Of a DNA stretch of 64,000 nt, positions 33,909 through 45,790 are shown piece after piece. Source of the DNA: Erigeron canadensis (taxonomy: Eukaryota > Streptophyta > Magnoliopsida > Asterales > Asteraceae); assembly GCF_010389155.1 (NCBI RefSeq), contig NC_057764.1:3658001-3722000 (forward strand), given 5' to 3'. The notes below the pieces were generated by a model. That model saw nothing but the letters and a program-made list of their open reading frames with translations, was not told the DNA's origin and searched no databases. Numbering within the stretch: the first letter of the stretch is position 1; the number at the start of each line of letters is the position of its first letter. The position numbers and the translations under genes are program-made.

Positions 33909-34928
33909 TTACCTTGATGAAACAGTAGGATTCAAAGCTCTAGCAAATCCATTCATGGCTCCATATCCTTTTGAACTAAACCCTAAACACCCTAACAATC
34001 CTTGTCTATATGGCAAGTACGTCTTCCTCCTCAGCTCCTCCGCCTGTGCTCGATTCGTCGTATAATGCATCTCGTGCGCCGATCTCCTTGCCTTCCTGTT
34101 ATAATTCGCTCCTACTACTCCATTCACCGCCTTTTTCGCTGTCGATTTAGGCGTTGCGGCGATCTCTTCGGTTTTTGAATCTGACGGTTTTCTCAACGAT
34201 AATGTGGACCAGAATTTGTGGTTTTTGTTGCTGGTAGTGGTGTTACGGCCTTCGGATTTGCTTCGGTGAAGAAACTCCTTCAGAAACACCCATCGTTTTG
34301 AGCTCCGGCCGGCGGAGGACGACCGTGATGATGCGCCGGACGACGGTTCCGTTTCGGTTTCGGCAATGTATTTTTTCTCCTCGTCTTCTTCTGAAGCTAA
34401 TTTCAGCTTGATTTCATTGATTTCGGTCGAGTCTCTGCCATTTTCAAGCCATTGAAAAGCGGTGTTTGAAGATCTTAAAGGAGACATAGATCTAGCTCTT
34501 CTCCGTCTATCTCGAGATTTAAAATCTCTAAAATTAGATGTCAAAACGTCGCCATTTTCGCCTGGAGGCAGATCCTGAGGATGTTCAAGGTGAGACGAGA
34601 GTTTCATAGGCCGGATCTGGCCGTTTAAGAAGAGTTCGTCGGCGGAGGACATAGATCCAGACGGCGGAGGTCCGGAGGTCAGCTCAAACTCGAATGAACC
34701 GCCGGCGGTTTCTAAGTTATTTGAGGAAACGGAAGAAGATGATGATAACATATGGTGCATTGGACTAGCCGGAGCACTGTAGAAGAAACCTCCTCCGCCG
34801 TCGCCGACGACGTCGGTGTCGGAATAATCCGGCGGTGTACGGCCTGGACTTGACGGAGCACTGGCGTAAGGCGTAGATACAGCGCTGTCAAAATCGTCGG
34901 AAAATGTGTTGGATTTTATATCTTCCAT
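33909..34928 (-). CDS. DUF1645-family protein, 339 aa
   Basis: A single-exon gene. DUF1645 proteins are plant-specific, Ser-rich, mostly disordered and probably nuclear; some members have been linked to stress tolerance and seed or grain traits, but the biochemical role is not established. Visible features: N-terminal FDSAVSTPYASAPSSPGR and SAPASPMHHM, both typical of the family; FEFELTSG; a basic nuclear-localisation-like RDRRRRARSMSPLR (about 140-153) with a phosphosite-like SMSP; a Ser-rich linker; KRWVFLKEFLHRSKSEGR and KFWSTLSL; and the highly conserved C-terminus TYLPYRQGLLGCLGFSSKGY followed by GAMNGFARALNP. Length is normal. The start is the first ATG of the frame and begins the conserved MEDIKSNTF-type N-terminus. 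GC content and codon use are clearly gene-like compared with the AT-rich surroundings. Confidence 0.93.
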   Translation of the reverse strand: MEDIKSNTFSDDFDSAVSTPYASAPSSPGRTPPDYSDTDVVGDGGGGFFYSAPASPMHHMLSSSSSVSSNNLETAGGSFEFELTSGPPPSGSMSSADELFLNGQIRPMKLSSHLEHPQDLPPGENGDVLTSNFRDFKSRDRRRRARSMSPLRSSNTAFQWLENGRDSTEINEIKLKLASEEDEEKKYIAETETEPSSGASSRSSSAGRSSKRWVFLKEFLHRSKSEGRNTTTSNKNHKFWSTLSLRKPSDSKTEEIAATPKSTAKKAVNGVVGANYNRKARRSAHEMHYTTNRAQAEELRRKTYLPYRQGLLGCLGFSSKGYGAMNGFARALNPTVSSR

Positions 34929-35695
34929 ATTTGAAAGAAAAATGTATGTTAGTTTATGTATTTTTGTGTGATGGATGAAAGAAGGAATTAGAAAGAGAGA
35001 AATGATAGATGTAAGTAAGAGTGTATGTCTAAATGTATAATGAGGGGAGGGGGGGCAGGTACTAGTTTTGCATTATTATCTTTCTATGTCACATACATAG
35101 ACACTGCTGGAGCTGGAAGTGATGGATGGAAGGATAGATGGGATATTAAATGAGATTGTTTGTTTACAAACCTCCAAAAAGATGCAATAAGTGAAGGTTA
35201 AAGACAAGGGCATCCTATGTTATTTGCACACAAACGCACACTTGCATCAATTTTTTAAACCTTTTAATAGATCAAGACTCTTTTTTTTTTTTATCTTATT
35301 CTTTCTTCTCCTTAAATTTAGTTACAACATGTTTTAGATTAGTTTTATGCAAAAATATTACGAGTGTGTGACTATGTTCCTATATTTTCAATCTTTTTCT
35401 TTCTTGATATCCTAAGATTTGATGTATGGTCGATCTTTTCATCTCATTCAAATTTTGGTGTCAACAAAATACTTATAAAACTGAAAACATGTCTTTTTTA
35501 CAATGATTTTATCTTGAAATTGAAGTTAAATATATAAAAACGCAATACACCAAGTTTCACTTTCGAGAAAATTTTTGAATTATTTGCTATTTATTACAAA
35601 TTAAATATATACAATATTTATTATTGTCGTTAAATGCACAATAACTATTTAGCTATAGTTAAGATATTTTCGGATATCAAACCGTATAAATTGCC
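34929..35695 (-). promoter_or_regulatory. DUF1645 5'UTR and upstream region
   Basis: The leader is pyrimidine-rich on the minus strand (CTCTCTTTCTAATTCC), and a G-rich/C-rich tract lies at about 35044-35056. A TATA-like TTATACATT sits about 110 bp upstream of the ATG. No other gene is seen. Confidence 0.4.
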
Positions 35696-35940
35696 AATGA
35701 GTTAAAGCCCCAGCGGCAATTCCGAAGTCCTGCAATGATGTTTGGATCATGGGAGACCAAAGTTTGAGTCTGAGCAGGCGAAGTTTTACCTCAAATTTAA
35801 TGTCGTGGTTTCTGTACGGTTAAAATTGTAGGTTTTCCCTCCCCTGTGCTCCCTGACTTCGTAGATCGGTCAATAGTGACTGTCTGCTCGTGTGGATGTA
35901 CCGGCTAGCCATCCCGTGACACGAACGTTAAAAAAAAAAA
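35696..35940 (+). mobile_element. SINE-like repeat
   Basis: GC-richer than its surroundings. It has a box-B-like AGTTTGAGTCTGAGC and ends with ACACGAACGTT followed by an A run (35931-35940). Box A is unclear. Confidence 0.5.
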
Positions 35941-38386
35941 TCAAACCGTATAAATAATTATTTATATTATGCTTAGTTTTTTTGGGAAAATGATTTATCC
36001 TCTTAAAAAGTTAGCCTTAAAATATTATTTAATAGCTTTAGATGGTGACATGTGAATACCACTAATTTTCTTTTTAAATTTCACCTTTTATTTTTCACAT
36101 GTAACAATCCTATTAATTAGAAGTATTTTAGGCTAACAACTTAGAAATATTATCTAATTTTTTACTATATATCTTTATAAAAATATAAAATCAAAATTAT
36201 TATTCACTTGTTCTCTCTATTCTCCAGGACGTGTTGTAGACCCCCACCCCACCCCACCCCACTTAAGATCTTCAATTCCCAATTTCATGTTATGCAAGTA
36301 TGCAACGTGTCGTTCCATGTAAAGAAAGTTAATATATGTAGATATTATATTGGCGTTGTTAACTTTACCTTTTAATAAAGGGCTAATTGTGTGGAAGTAA
36401 TTACTCTAATTAAACTTTAACACTTTTATTTTTGTGAGGTTCCAATAAAAAAAATTTTCTATTCTATGAAATGAAACCGGTAAAACGGTTTTTGTGGATC
36501 TCCATACACTTTATGCTGACGTGTACGGTTATTAGCCAGTTTTTCCTTATTTTTAATTAATCATCAGCCAAACATATCCAAATACTCATTCATATCATTA
36601 TCTTGTTCCTTATCTTTCTTTTTCAACATCAGACTCTTAAAAATCTTCTTTAACTTCTAAAGTATAAACAATGATAACATTATAGTTTAATACTTGAGTT
36701 TGTTATTCCCCTGAGTTTGGTTTTCATCAAGATCTCTGCCTCTTTGGTGTTTTTTGGGCAGGCCATACAACAATTTTGCAACATCTAAATCTAAAAGTTC
36801 TTTATACACAAAATCCCAACCACCACCACCACCACCACCACCATCATCGTCATCATCATGATAATCAAGATTTGGTCTTCATCAAGATTCATTATTTAAT
36901 AACAATAATAAGCCCATGTATAGTGAAATTAATCACATCGATCTCTAAGAAAAATTTTGCTTGATTTTTGGGTTTCGATTTTAGTGACCGGGTGTATGAT
37001 TATCTTTGGGTTTCGTTTTTAGTTTAAAATGATAGTAGAAATGGGTGTATGGTCGTGTGATCTGATAGTTGACATTTTACAATTCGATGGTTGACATTTT
37101 ACGGCGATGGTGGTCGAAAATGGCTGCGGCTATGAAAGTGGTGATGGTTCTTGGAAATTTGAAATCATGGGTTGATATAAATAAAAACCCTTAATTTCTT
37201 TAATTTCAAATCTGCGATTTCATTTTCACTTTTGATAGGTTTAATATATGATTTTGATTTCATTGTGGATGAAAGTGGTGGTTAAATGATTATGGCTTTT
37301 GTAGGCAGTGGTATGTCGATTTCAAAAAAACTGTTGTGTATATCAAGTTTTTTCTAAATGAGTAATTAACAATAAAAAAACATGAAATATACATGTCATC
37401 TAAAAATGAATTTAAAAAATAAAAAAAATGAGTTGGAAAATATATTCAACCGGCTACCTATTCGAAGCCTCACAAAAGTCGTTTTATTCTCCCGAATAGA
37501 AGTTTTTATTGTTAGAGCCACACAAAAACAAAAATGTCAAAGTTGGAGTACTTTCCAAACAATTAGCCCTTTAATAAAATACTAACTACATTTCCTTGAA
37601 TAATGTTGTAAAGATTATACAACAGACCAAATGGTAGTTAGATTACTTGCAAGTGTTTTCTTACCTTAGAAGTTTTGCCATAGAAGTTTGTTACGTAAAT
37701 TTCCATAACTTTGAAGGCTAGGATACGATATGCTTATAGAGTTATAGATGTTGAGGTAATGTTTCGTTTTTTTTGTTGACATAACTTCTTAAGTCACTAT
37801 ATATGAGTCCCTCCATGTATTAGGAAGTGAGTAATGGGATTGATTATAAATAATGATGTTTAATTTGTTATTACCTAATTAATCATTGGCCAACAGTGGT
37901 TGATACACCATTCCCTACTAAATTGGGGTATTGAACTAAGTAATCAATTTATACAACCACTTTCCCTCTTTTCCTACATTTACTCACTTTCTAAACCGTA
38001 ATTTTCTTTTTTTTTCCAATCGTAATTCACAATTTTATTTTTTTTTACTTTTCAAATTAATTAATTAATAATTAACATAAATACATAACTACATACACCT
38101 GGATATAGAATTTATAAAGAAATTTGGGGGTTTGCTAAATACAGCCTTTAGGGCGGTGTTTAAGGTGCATAAATTATTTGTACATTTACCATGAAAATCA
38201 GGAGACAGATTTTTAATATGAAAGGTACAAGTTTTTTTATGCACGTTAAGGCTGTATTTAACATCTCCCATGAATTTATAAATAGGTTCATATAAAATGG
38301 AGATATTAAAAACAATGTGAGATACTTATATGATTAACTTTGACTTAATTTATTTACAGATAATCATATGTATAATATATTCTCTG

Positions 38387-38387
<1 letters not shown>
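35941..38387. other. Gene-free AT-rich region
   Basis: No credible gene. It contains CCCCA repeats at 36240-36262, a CAC/CAT trinucleotide run at about 36820-36860, and paired motifs GTTGACATTTTAC near 37070 and 37090. A frame across the trinucleotide run (36776-36964) reflects the repeat alone. Confidence 0.45.

Positions 38388-38435
<48 letters not shown>
38388..38435. repeat. (ATT)n microsatellite
   Basis: About 15 trinucleotide units. Confidence 0.95.
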
Positions 38436-38438
<3 letters not shown>

Positions 38439-38610
38439 ATTATTATTTTTATAAAATTACTATTTTTATAAAAACATCACTAATTATAATCCCTATTATT
38501 ATTAAATGAAACATCACTTTTATACACATTTATTAAATTTAAATTTATAATACTTGCAATATACCAAGCAACATCAATTGATATGAAACACTATCATTGC
38601 ATTCCTTTAA

Positions 38611-39284
38611 GGGCATTCAGAGTAGGAGACACTCATCCTCCAAGAACTAGTCTATGTCAGCACCACATCAGCTTCATATCAGCCTAAAGACTAACCAAAA
38701 ACTAATCCCCCAAAACACCTATAATGTCAGGACTAGTCTAAGACCCACCATCTATTTAATATTAAACATTTTAAAATACAACATATATATATAATTCTTA
38801 ATAATATTAACAATAATAATAATAATAATAAACATTTCATTAACTAAAAAATTACTAATAAAAAAAATATACAAAATATATTTATTCTAGGGTGGCTTTT
38901 AGATTATATATAACTATAGGGGTGGAAATTGAAAATGTTAATAATAAATATAAATATATGGCTGAAAACACATCTGCACATCATCTTCTTCGCTTTTCTT
39001 GTTCACAGCCGCCACCATATACATCTCGCCGGAAAACATGGCTATTCCTTTTTCTTTCACAGCCACCACCATACACAAATACATACATACATAACACAGA
39101 TATACATACAATATACACATATATAAAAACCTAAAAATAAAGAAATACGACATCGGGCTTCGTCTTTGTGGGAACGGATGGACTGAAAACGAATGAAGGA
39201 CGAGTCACACCTAACCGTGTGCACTCGTCCTCGATGCTGGAATGAGCGGCCGGACAAACAGGGACGAACCCATTGTGAATACTC
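38611..39284. mobile_element. PIF/Harbinger MITE, 674 bp, TSD TAA
   Basis: Left end GGGCATTCAGAG and right end GTGAATACTC form an imperfect terminal inverted repeat, flanked by TAA on both sides (38608-38610 and 39285-39287), the 3-bp duplication expected for PIF/Harbinger. Subterminal parts match the larger element at about 56577-58581: CACTCATCC(T)CCAAG, then GTCAGCACCAC, then GGACTAGTCT(A)AGACCCACCA on the left and GACGAGTC...AACGAA on the right. It looks like a deletion derivative with unrelated filler in the middle. Confidence 0.8.
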
Positions 39285-39361
39285 TAATATTCCTACTACC
39301 TTTCCCTTTCCCATTATCTAACAAGTCTTGAGATATCTACGACTCTGACCTAAGTTAACAG

Positions 39362-40165
39362 TGTTAAAGTATGAGTACATAAACATATAACAATTCATGA
39401 GTAGGCAGCGGAAAGAAACGTATATGCAATCAAAATAATTAACAAGGAGAGAATCAAAACGTGTACCTTTGCGCAAAGCTTCCTATAATATTATTAATAA
39501 TTAGATTATTATTATTGTAGGGTTTAAAGCAAAATCCCTTTACGATCGCACACTAGATACCTCTTATACCGTATGCTAATACCCTGATCACGAACAACAA
39601 ACCCCTTTGTTTCTATCCCTTATCGTCGAACTTCTAAATCAAAACCCCTTCCGATTTAAAACCTTACGGCCAAACATATGGAAGAAAATAAATCCCCATA
39701 ATTAATGCTAGGATTAAATATACATATATATATTTAGTAAGTCACAAACTAAATTTCAAATGAACTTTTGAATGTAACTTGCGGCCGAACTAAAGAAGGG
39801 ATGAAAAGAAGAGAGATTTACTTACATGAAGGAGTGAATAAAACCCTTTAAAATTAACCCTTTATATATAAAGATTTAATTAGATTTTATTTACTTGATG
39901 ACCAAGTTAATCAAAGCCTTAAAAAAGCCCCCTATTAGGGTCAAATACTAATTTCCTAATTTCTCATTTAATTCTCATCTTTAATTAATTAAATATAATT
40001 AACCATTTAATTTAGTTTAATTAATCATTTCGTGATCAAATTAATTAAAATATTACTTTAATATATTAATTAATAATATAGAGTTATCGTGTCATTTCGT
40101 GTGACCCCGTAGGCTTAAATTATTTCCGGACATGCGATTTATAATAAAATGATCACACTCCAACA
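39362..40165 (-). repeat. Copia 3' LTR (804 bp)
   Basis: On the minus strand it runs from TGTTGGAGTGTGATC at 40165 to ...CTTTAACA at 39362, the normal TG...CA termini. It matches 48123-48949 in order, including ACCTTTGCGCAA, GATCACGAACAACAAACCCC, CTTGCGGCCGAACTAAAGAA and ATTTCCGGACAT. Confidence 0.88.
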
Positions 40166-40619
40166 GCTCACATTTTAGCATGTTATTATAAAGGCAATAA
40201 CATTAGTTAGTATCTAGCAACATGCCAATGCTCCTGGAAATATTTAAGAATAGATTCTTAAATTGCCAATTTGAAATGATTTAGTCTTTAATATCCCTTT
40301 GTTCAGATACCCTTGTTAATTATGAATATGGATCAACGTCATTTCATAATTTAACGATTATGTTTCTCATTTACACAATTAATTAAGATTACTAAACTAT
40401 TCAAGACCACCTCTTGAGTTCATTTGGGTGTGGCCACACAAACATCTTCAATTAATTAATGAGGGCGCCAAATGGTATCATACTTCAGTTGCAAATTGAA
40501 GGAACAAATCTTGTATTGACTACAAGTGTCTAGCCATGTCGTTTCTCAACATTTCTGAAAATAGCCCTTTATTACTGCCTTGTTCAGAACAGTATAGAAC
40601 TATATCTATAAATGCAATC
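40166..40619 (-). other. Copia 3' internal non-coding segment
   Basis: It lies between the 3' LTR and the palindrome. No ORF. A purine-rich stretch next to the LTR (minus strand AAAATGTGAGC) may be the decayed polypurine tract. Confidence 0.5.
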
Positions 40620-40800
40620 CACATGCATAACTCACTTGTATCTCAAGTCAAAGGATATATAAAGTAACCATTTCACGAATCTCATTTAATGACGCCGATC
40701 CATAAAATATCATTTTATGGATCGGCGTCATTAAATGAGATTCGTGAAATGGTTACTTTATTTATCCTTTGACTTGAGATACAAGTGAGTTATGCATGTG
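40620..40800. repeat. Near-perfect palindrome, 89-bp arms, 3-bp spacer
   Basis: The arms 40620-40708 and 40712-40800 are reverse complements with one visible mismatch (GGATATATAAAG against GGATAAATAAAG); the spacer is ATC. The arms run from CACATGCATAACTCAC to GCCGATCCATAAAAT. The palindrome ends one base before the target duplication of the solo LTR. Confidence 0.95.
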
Positions 40801-40806
40801 TGTGGG

Positions 40807-42231
40807 TGATGAGCGTCCATTTTGTGATAAAAACCCCTAAAGAAAGGCTTCATTTCTATGCTTAAATGAGTTAATATTCTGGAACTATCGATACTTAATG
40901 AATGATATGTTTGTGCAGGTTCCCGGAATTTGCGAGAAAGGGTAAATGACATCAACTGACTCAAGAAGGAAGTCTATGAAGTTACAAGACACAAGGAAGT
41001 GGTTCGGGAGCCAAACGAAGACTCAAGTGCAAGACAACAACCACCAGCGAACGCTCTCCAGACCACAAGCGCCGCCCGAAGCTTCACCAGCAGCCGCTCG
41101 AAGTATCACCAGCGCCGCTGGCAGGCCCACCAGCGCCGCTGGTCGGCCCAGATCAGTAACCGACTTAAACACCTATTTAAGTCGAACTAACCCTCAAAAC
41201 CCTAAGAGAGAGCCGATTCAGCAGCCCTAGCCGCCCAGGAATAACCCTAGATCGAAATTGCAGATTCCAAGAAGGTTTTGGAGCATCTAAACACCTTCCA
41301 ATCTTCACTCTTGGTGTAAATCTTTCATCTTTATATACTCTTTGTCTTTGAACTATGTCTTTTATATTCTCAGACTTTGTTATTCCTTTAATAATGCTAG
41401 GCTAGTAGGCTGAATACTTGTTTGGATCAATGTGATCATGTAGACGCTTATTGTTTTACTGTGTTTGTTTAGATTCTGTTGGAGTGTGCTATACTGTTTA
41501 TCATAGATCCATGTTTATTAGTAATTCATGTTGCTATTGGTTTTATATCTGAACATATTAGTTTAATTCTGATGATTGTCTATGATCATGTACTAGGACT
41601 AATAGCAGACGCGATCCTTTGACTTGGAAACGAGCATTGTGGTCACCGGAGGGAATTATATCTGTTCATGGCTTAAGAGCCGGGTAATTAAAAGATGAAT
41701 TAGTAACACAAACTTTAGGTCATAATACTTAAAACAATGAATCTAGCAAGAATTTGTTTTAAAAGGTAGTGTGAGTCTAGCGACAGCACTACTACTTAGG
41801 TAAGTGAATCTAACGAGAATCTGAACCGTGATTAAGTTTCCAACAGGCTAACAAACCAGTAGGATAGTATTTGGTCGTACCATGAGATCAGAGATGCCAA
41901 ACAAGTATTTTAATTTAATTACTGATATTCGTCCTTTCAAAACTATTTTCAGAGTAACCTTTTGCTGCAAAGCATTTGGTTATATTTTCTTATTTAATTG
42001 CTAAAAATTAGTCTATTAGGAGTTAGTGACAAACCCCCAAACAAACTAGAATTACACGTACTACTAAATTAGGTAACGCAACGCGTCCCTGCGAATGATC
42101 CTGTAATTTACCACTAGGCTATACTCAACTGACTAGGTTCGCTGCTCGTTAAAGTGTGTGTTAGTTTAGATAGTTACTTGTACAACATAAATTTTAAGAC
42201 TAGGAAATAAATAAAAAACATACACCCATCA
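40807..42231. mobile_element. Solo LTR, 1425 bp, nested in the copia element
   Basis: It starts TGATGAGCGT and ends ACACCCATCA, so it has TG...CA with inverted ends, and is flanked by an exact 5-bp duplication GTGGG (40802-40806 and 42232-42236). No internal domain is present, so it is a solo LTR left by recombination, or a short terminal-repeat-like element. Length and end sequence suggest a Ty3-type family. The GC-rich part at 41040-41170 contains repeated CACCAGCGCCGCTGG and gives a spurious open frame. Confidence 0.88.
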
Positions 42232-42541
42232 GTGGGTAAAGTCTAATATTCACCTTTTGAATATCATGTGAGTTTGGTACGATCCACTATCTTCAAAATA
42301 TTCCCTTAAATATTTTCACCAATCTCTCACAATTATCTTACTTTAATTATATTCCCATATAATTAATCGACAATGGACGTTTAGAATATTTAACTAATAT
42401 TTATGGATCTAAACATGCAAATATAGGACACAGTTATTATAAAATGAAACCACTTATACCGCGTATAAAAATTCATTTATTGAAAATAACAATTGTTTAA
42501 CATCCCATTATCCAAATAGCAATCACAGATTTACATGATAG

Positions 42542-43395
42542 AACTTAGCAATATCTAAGACCTAAGCCTTCTGCATGCTTATTGAGTTTTTCCTTCGACA
42601 ATGCCTTTGTAAAAGGATCCGCTAAGTTATAATCTGTGTCAACTTTGAGTAATTTGATTTCACGCGATTCGATTTGCTCACGAACGTAGTGATATCTCTT
42701 CTGGTAATGTCTGGCACCTTTTTGAACCCCAGGTTCATTGGCAATGATAATTGCTCCCGAATTATTACAGTACAAATCCATAGGTGTTTTATTTGAGGAT
42801 TACCATGTTAAAATCCAAAAATAAACTTTCTAATCCAGACAACCTTCATGTCGTCTTCTCTAAGACGACAATATACTCAGACTCTATCACATACATAGCA
42901 ACTATGGTTTGCTTTTAGCTCAAAGCATTCCATTGTGTCTTCATTTAAAATGAAGACGTATCCTCACTAATATTTTGAAACATCTTTATTAATCCTGAAA
43001 TCCAACATCACAAATTCTATTACCATTTGAATTGGTGATCGGGATTTCAACCATACACTAAGAATAATTCTTTAGTAGCTCGCATGTACTTAAGAATATT
43101 TTTCACAGCAGTCCAATGATCCTCTCCGGAATTTTGCTGATAGCGGCTAACTATATTTGGCGCGAACGCAACATCTGGTCTAGTGCATCTTACCGCATAC
43201 ATGATAAAACCCACAGCTGAAGCATAAGGAATTCTTTCCATACGTTTCACCTCTTCAGGTGTAGAAGCACAGTTCTTGCTAGATAAATTAAGTCCTTCTT
43301 GCATAGGCAAATTTTCGCGCACCGTTCTTGCTAGATAATTTAAGTCCTTCTTGCATAGGCAAATTTCCACGGTTAGAATTTTCCATCTTGAAGAG
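42542..43395 (-). pseudogene. Copia RNase H and end of RT, left (parental-orientation) copy
   Basis: Minus-strand frames: 43047-43370 with PMQEGLNLSSKN, TPEEVKRMERIPYASAVG and YAVRCTRPDVAFAPNIVS (RT/RNase H junction), and 42545-42781 with MDLYCNNSGAIIIANEP, GARHYQKRYHYVREQ and DYNLADPFTKALSKEKLNKH, the C-terminal RNase H and end of pol. A tandem repeat of about 52 bp (TTCTTGCTAGATAA...GCATAGGCAAATTT, at 43273-43317 and 43325-43369) shifts the frame. The stretch between the frames is decayed. Confidence 0.85.
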
Positions 43396-44122
43396 ATTCT
43401 ACACCTGAAGAGGTGAAACGTATGGAAAGAATTCCTTATGCTTCAACTGTAGGTTCTATCATGTATGCGGTAAGATGCACTAGACCTGATGTTGCGTTCG
43501 CGCAAAATATAGTTAGCCGCTATCAGCAAAATCCCGGAGAGGATCATTGGACTGCTGTGAAAAATATTCTTAAGTACATGCGAGCTACTAAAGAATTATT
43601 CTTAGTGTATGGTTGAAATCCCGATCACCAATTCAAATGGTAATAGAATTTGTGATGTTGGATTTCAGGATTAATAAAGATGTTTCAAAATATTAGTGAG
43701 GATACGTCTTCATTTTAAATGAAGACACAATGGAATGCTTTGAGCTAAAAGCAAACCATAGTTGCTATGTATGTGATAGAGTCTGAGTATATTGTCGTCT
43801 TAGAGAAGACGACATGAAGGTTGTCTGGATTAGAAAGTTTATTTTTGGATTTTAACATGGTAATCCTCAAATAAAACACCTATGGATTTGTACTGTGATA
43901 ATTCGGGAGCAATTATCGTTGCTAATGAACCTGGGGTTCAAAAAGGTGCCAGACATTACCAGAGGAGATATCACTACGTTCGTGAGCAAATCGAATCGCG
44001 TGAAATCAAATTACTCAAAGTTCACACAGATTATAACTTACCGGATCCTTTTACAAAGGCATTGTCGAAGGAAAAGCTCAATAAGCATGCAGAAGGCTTA
44101 GGCCTTAGATTATTGCTAAGTT
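43396..44122 (+). pseudogene. Copia RT-end/RNase H, inverted second copy
   Basis: The reverse complement of 42542-43267. Plus-strand frames 43413-43616 (RIPYASTVGSIMYAVRC, PDVAFAQNIVSRYQQNPGE) and 43882-44101 (MDLYCDNSGAIIVANEP, GARHYQRRYHYVREQ) repeat those of the left arm with only a few substitutions. It lacks the duplicated 52-bp block. It lies exactly where the RT catalytic region should be, so the YVDD-containing section is missing. Confidence 0.88.
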
Positions 44123-45500
44123 ATGGCCAAGATGATCCTAATAGCTCTAATGTCCGCAATGGGAGAAAAGGTTTCCTCATAATCAACTCCAAAAAGTTGA
44201 GTATAACTTTTCGCCACAAGATGAGCTTTATAGGTGTGTATATTTTCATCCATGTTGGTCTTCTTCTTGAAGATCCATTTACACCCAACGGTTCTACCAT
44301 TTGGTGGAAGATCAACCAAGCTCTAGACTTGATTATCTTTCATGGATTTCATTTCCACATTCGCAGCTTCAAGCCATTTTGTCATATTCTGGATCCGAGA
44401 ATTCAGCTTTGAAATTAGGAGGTTCATTCAAATCTCCCACTATAGGTTCTTCAGATTCAATCATTAGATTTAATCTTTCACGAGCACGTATTGTCCTTGA
44501 GGACCTACGAATTGGAATCGTTTCATCTTCAACTTGTAGTTCACATAAAGATTCATCTCTTTGAACATCCCCCCCCCCCAAGTTGAAAATTTCTAATGCT
44601 TTCAGAAGTTGACACATCTTCTTGAGTTTCATTAAGTTCAACATTCCTCCCACTGTCTTCTTAAGATATGAGTTTCCTTTCAAGGAATTCAGCAAATCGA
44701 GATACCTTAACAGTGTTTCCGGTAGGAAAGCATAAGTAGTAACCCATTGTTTCCTTTGGGTATCCTACAAATATGCACTTAACACCACATTCATGCGGTG
44801 TCTTGTCAACCTTCTTGGTTGGAACCATATTGAGAATGCATGCAGCAATCTCTAGAGCATAATCCCAAAATGAATGGGAAAATCTTAAGGTTCATCGTTT
44901 TTCTCACCATGTTCAACAAGGTTCGATTTATCCTTTATCATATACCCTTATATAGGAGTAAGCTCTTGAATAAATCCACAAGCTTTAGATGATCCTAAAA
45001 CATTTTTTTTTTAAGTATTTCCCACTTCGATCCGAACGAAGAATCTTGATGGTTTTACCGAGTTGATTTCCTACTTCACTTTAAAACTCCTTGAATATTT
45101 TAAAGACTTCAGTTTATGTTTAAGCAAATGAACATAATCATAATAACTGAAATCATTTATAAAAATGATGAAGTAGCTAACATTGTTCCTTGACATATGT
45201 CTAAATAGGCTACATACAACGCTATGTATAAGTCCAAGTAGATTCTTAGCCCTCTCCGGTTTTATGCGTAAAAGGTATTCTTGTCATCTTACCGAAATCT
45301 CAAGAAATGCATTTGCCAAATGATTCATCATTTGTAAAATCCCTTCATGTTGAAGTTTTTAATGCTTTTCTTGCTAGTGACAACACATTTATCAAATGAT
45401 TCATCATTTGATTGTAAGACACCATCCTTTGAAGTCTTTCGCCTTTCTTGCTAATGATAATGTCAAAGACACGCATTTATCAAATTATTAATCATTTGAT
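44123..45500 (-). pseudogene. Copia RT N-terminus and integrase remnants
   Basis: Minus strand. The RT start is at 44116-44319 (TVGCKWIFKKK, VDYEETFSPIADIRAIRIIL), preceded by the linker with IPIRRSSRTIRARERLNL (44369-44695). Upstream in the gene, 44700-45100 carries integrase pieces (YPKETMGYY-like, NMVPTKKVDKTP-like, KTIKILRSDR). A C10 homopolymer at about 44571-44580 disrupts the linker. Frames are broken throughout. Confidence 0.75.
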
Positions 45501-45790
45501 TGTAAGATCTCTTCTCATGGAAGACTTTAAATGCGTTTCTGGTCAAAATTAAACAAGATGACAATGCCAAAGACAGTTAGAGTCCAACTTGACTTTTTTG
45601 CTATTGAATTATTATTTTTTATAACATATAATTCAATTTTAAAGATACTTGAAGCACTATCCGAACCCGCCTGCTTCTTCTTCGCATTCTACTCAGCTAG
45701 ATACTTTAGCTGTATGCTCCTTTTTGCCGTAAGGGTCTTTAAAGGTTTTGAGACTAACATGTTTGTTTTCTCTTACCAAAGTTCTTACCC

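Noticed and set aside
36240..36262. CCCCA repeats as interstitial telomeric DNA
   Set aside because: The unit is CCCCA, not the plant telomere unit CCCTAAA.
40946..41230. 94-codon GC-rich ORF
   Set aside because: It lies wholly inside the solo LTR, and repeated CACCAGCGCCGCTGG explains its open frame.
43895..44564. Several overlapping ORFs in alternative frames around the copia RT
   Set aside because: Shadow frames of the copia pol remnants on one or the other arm.
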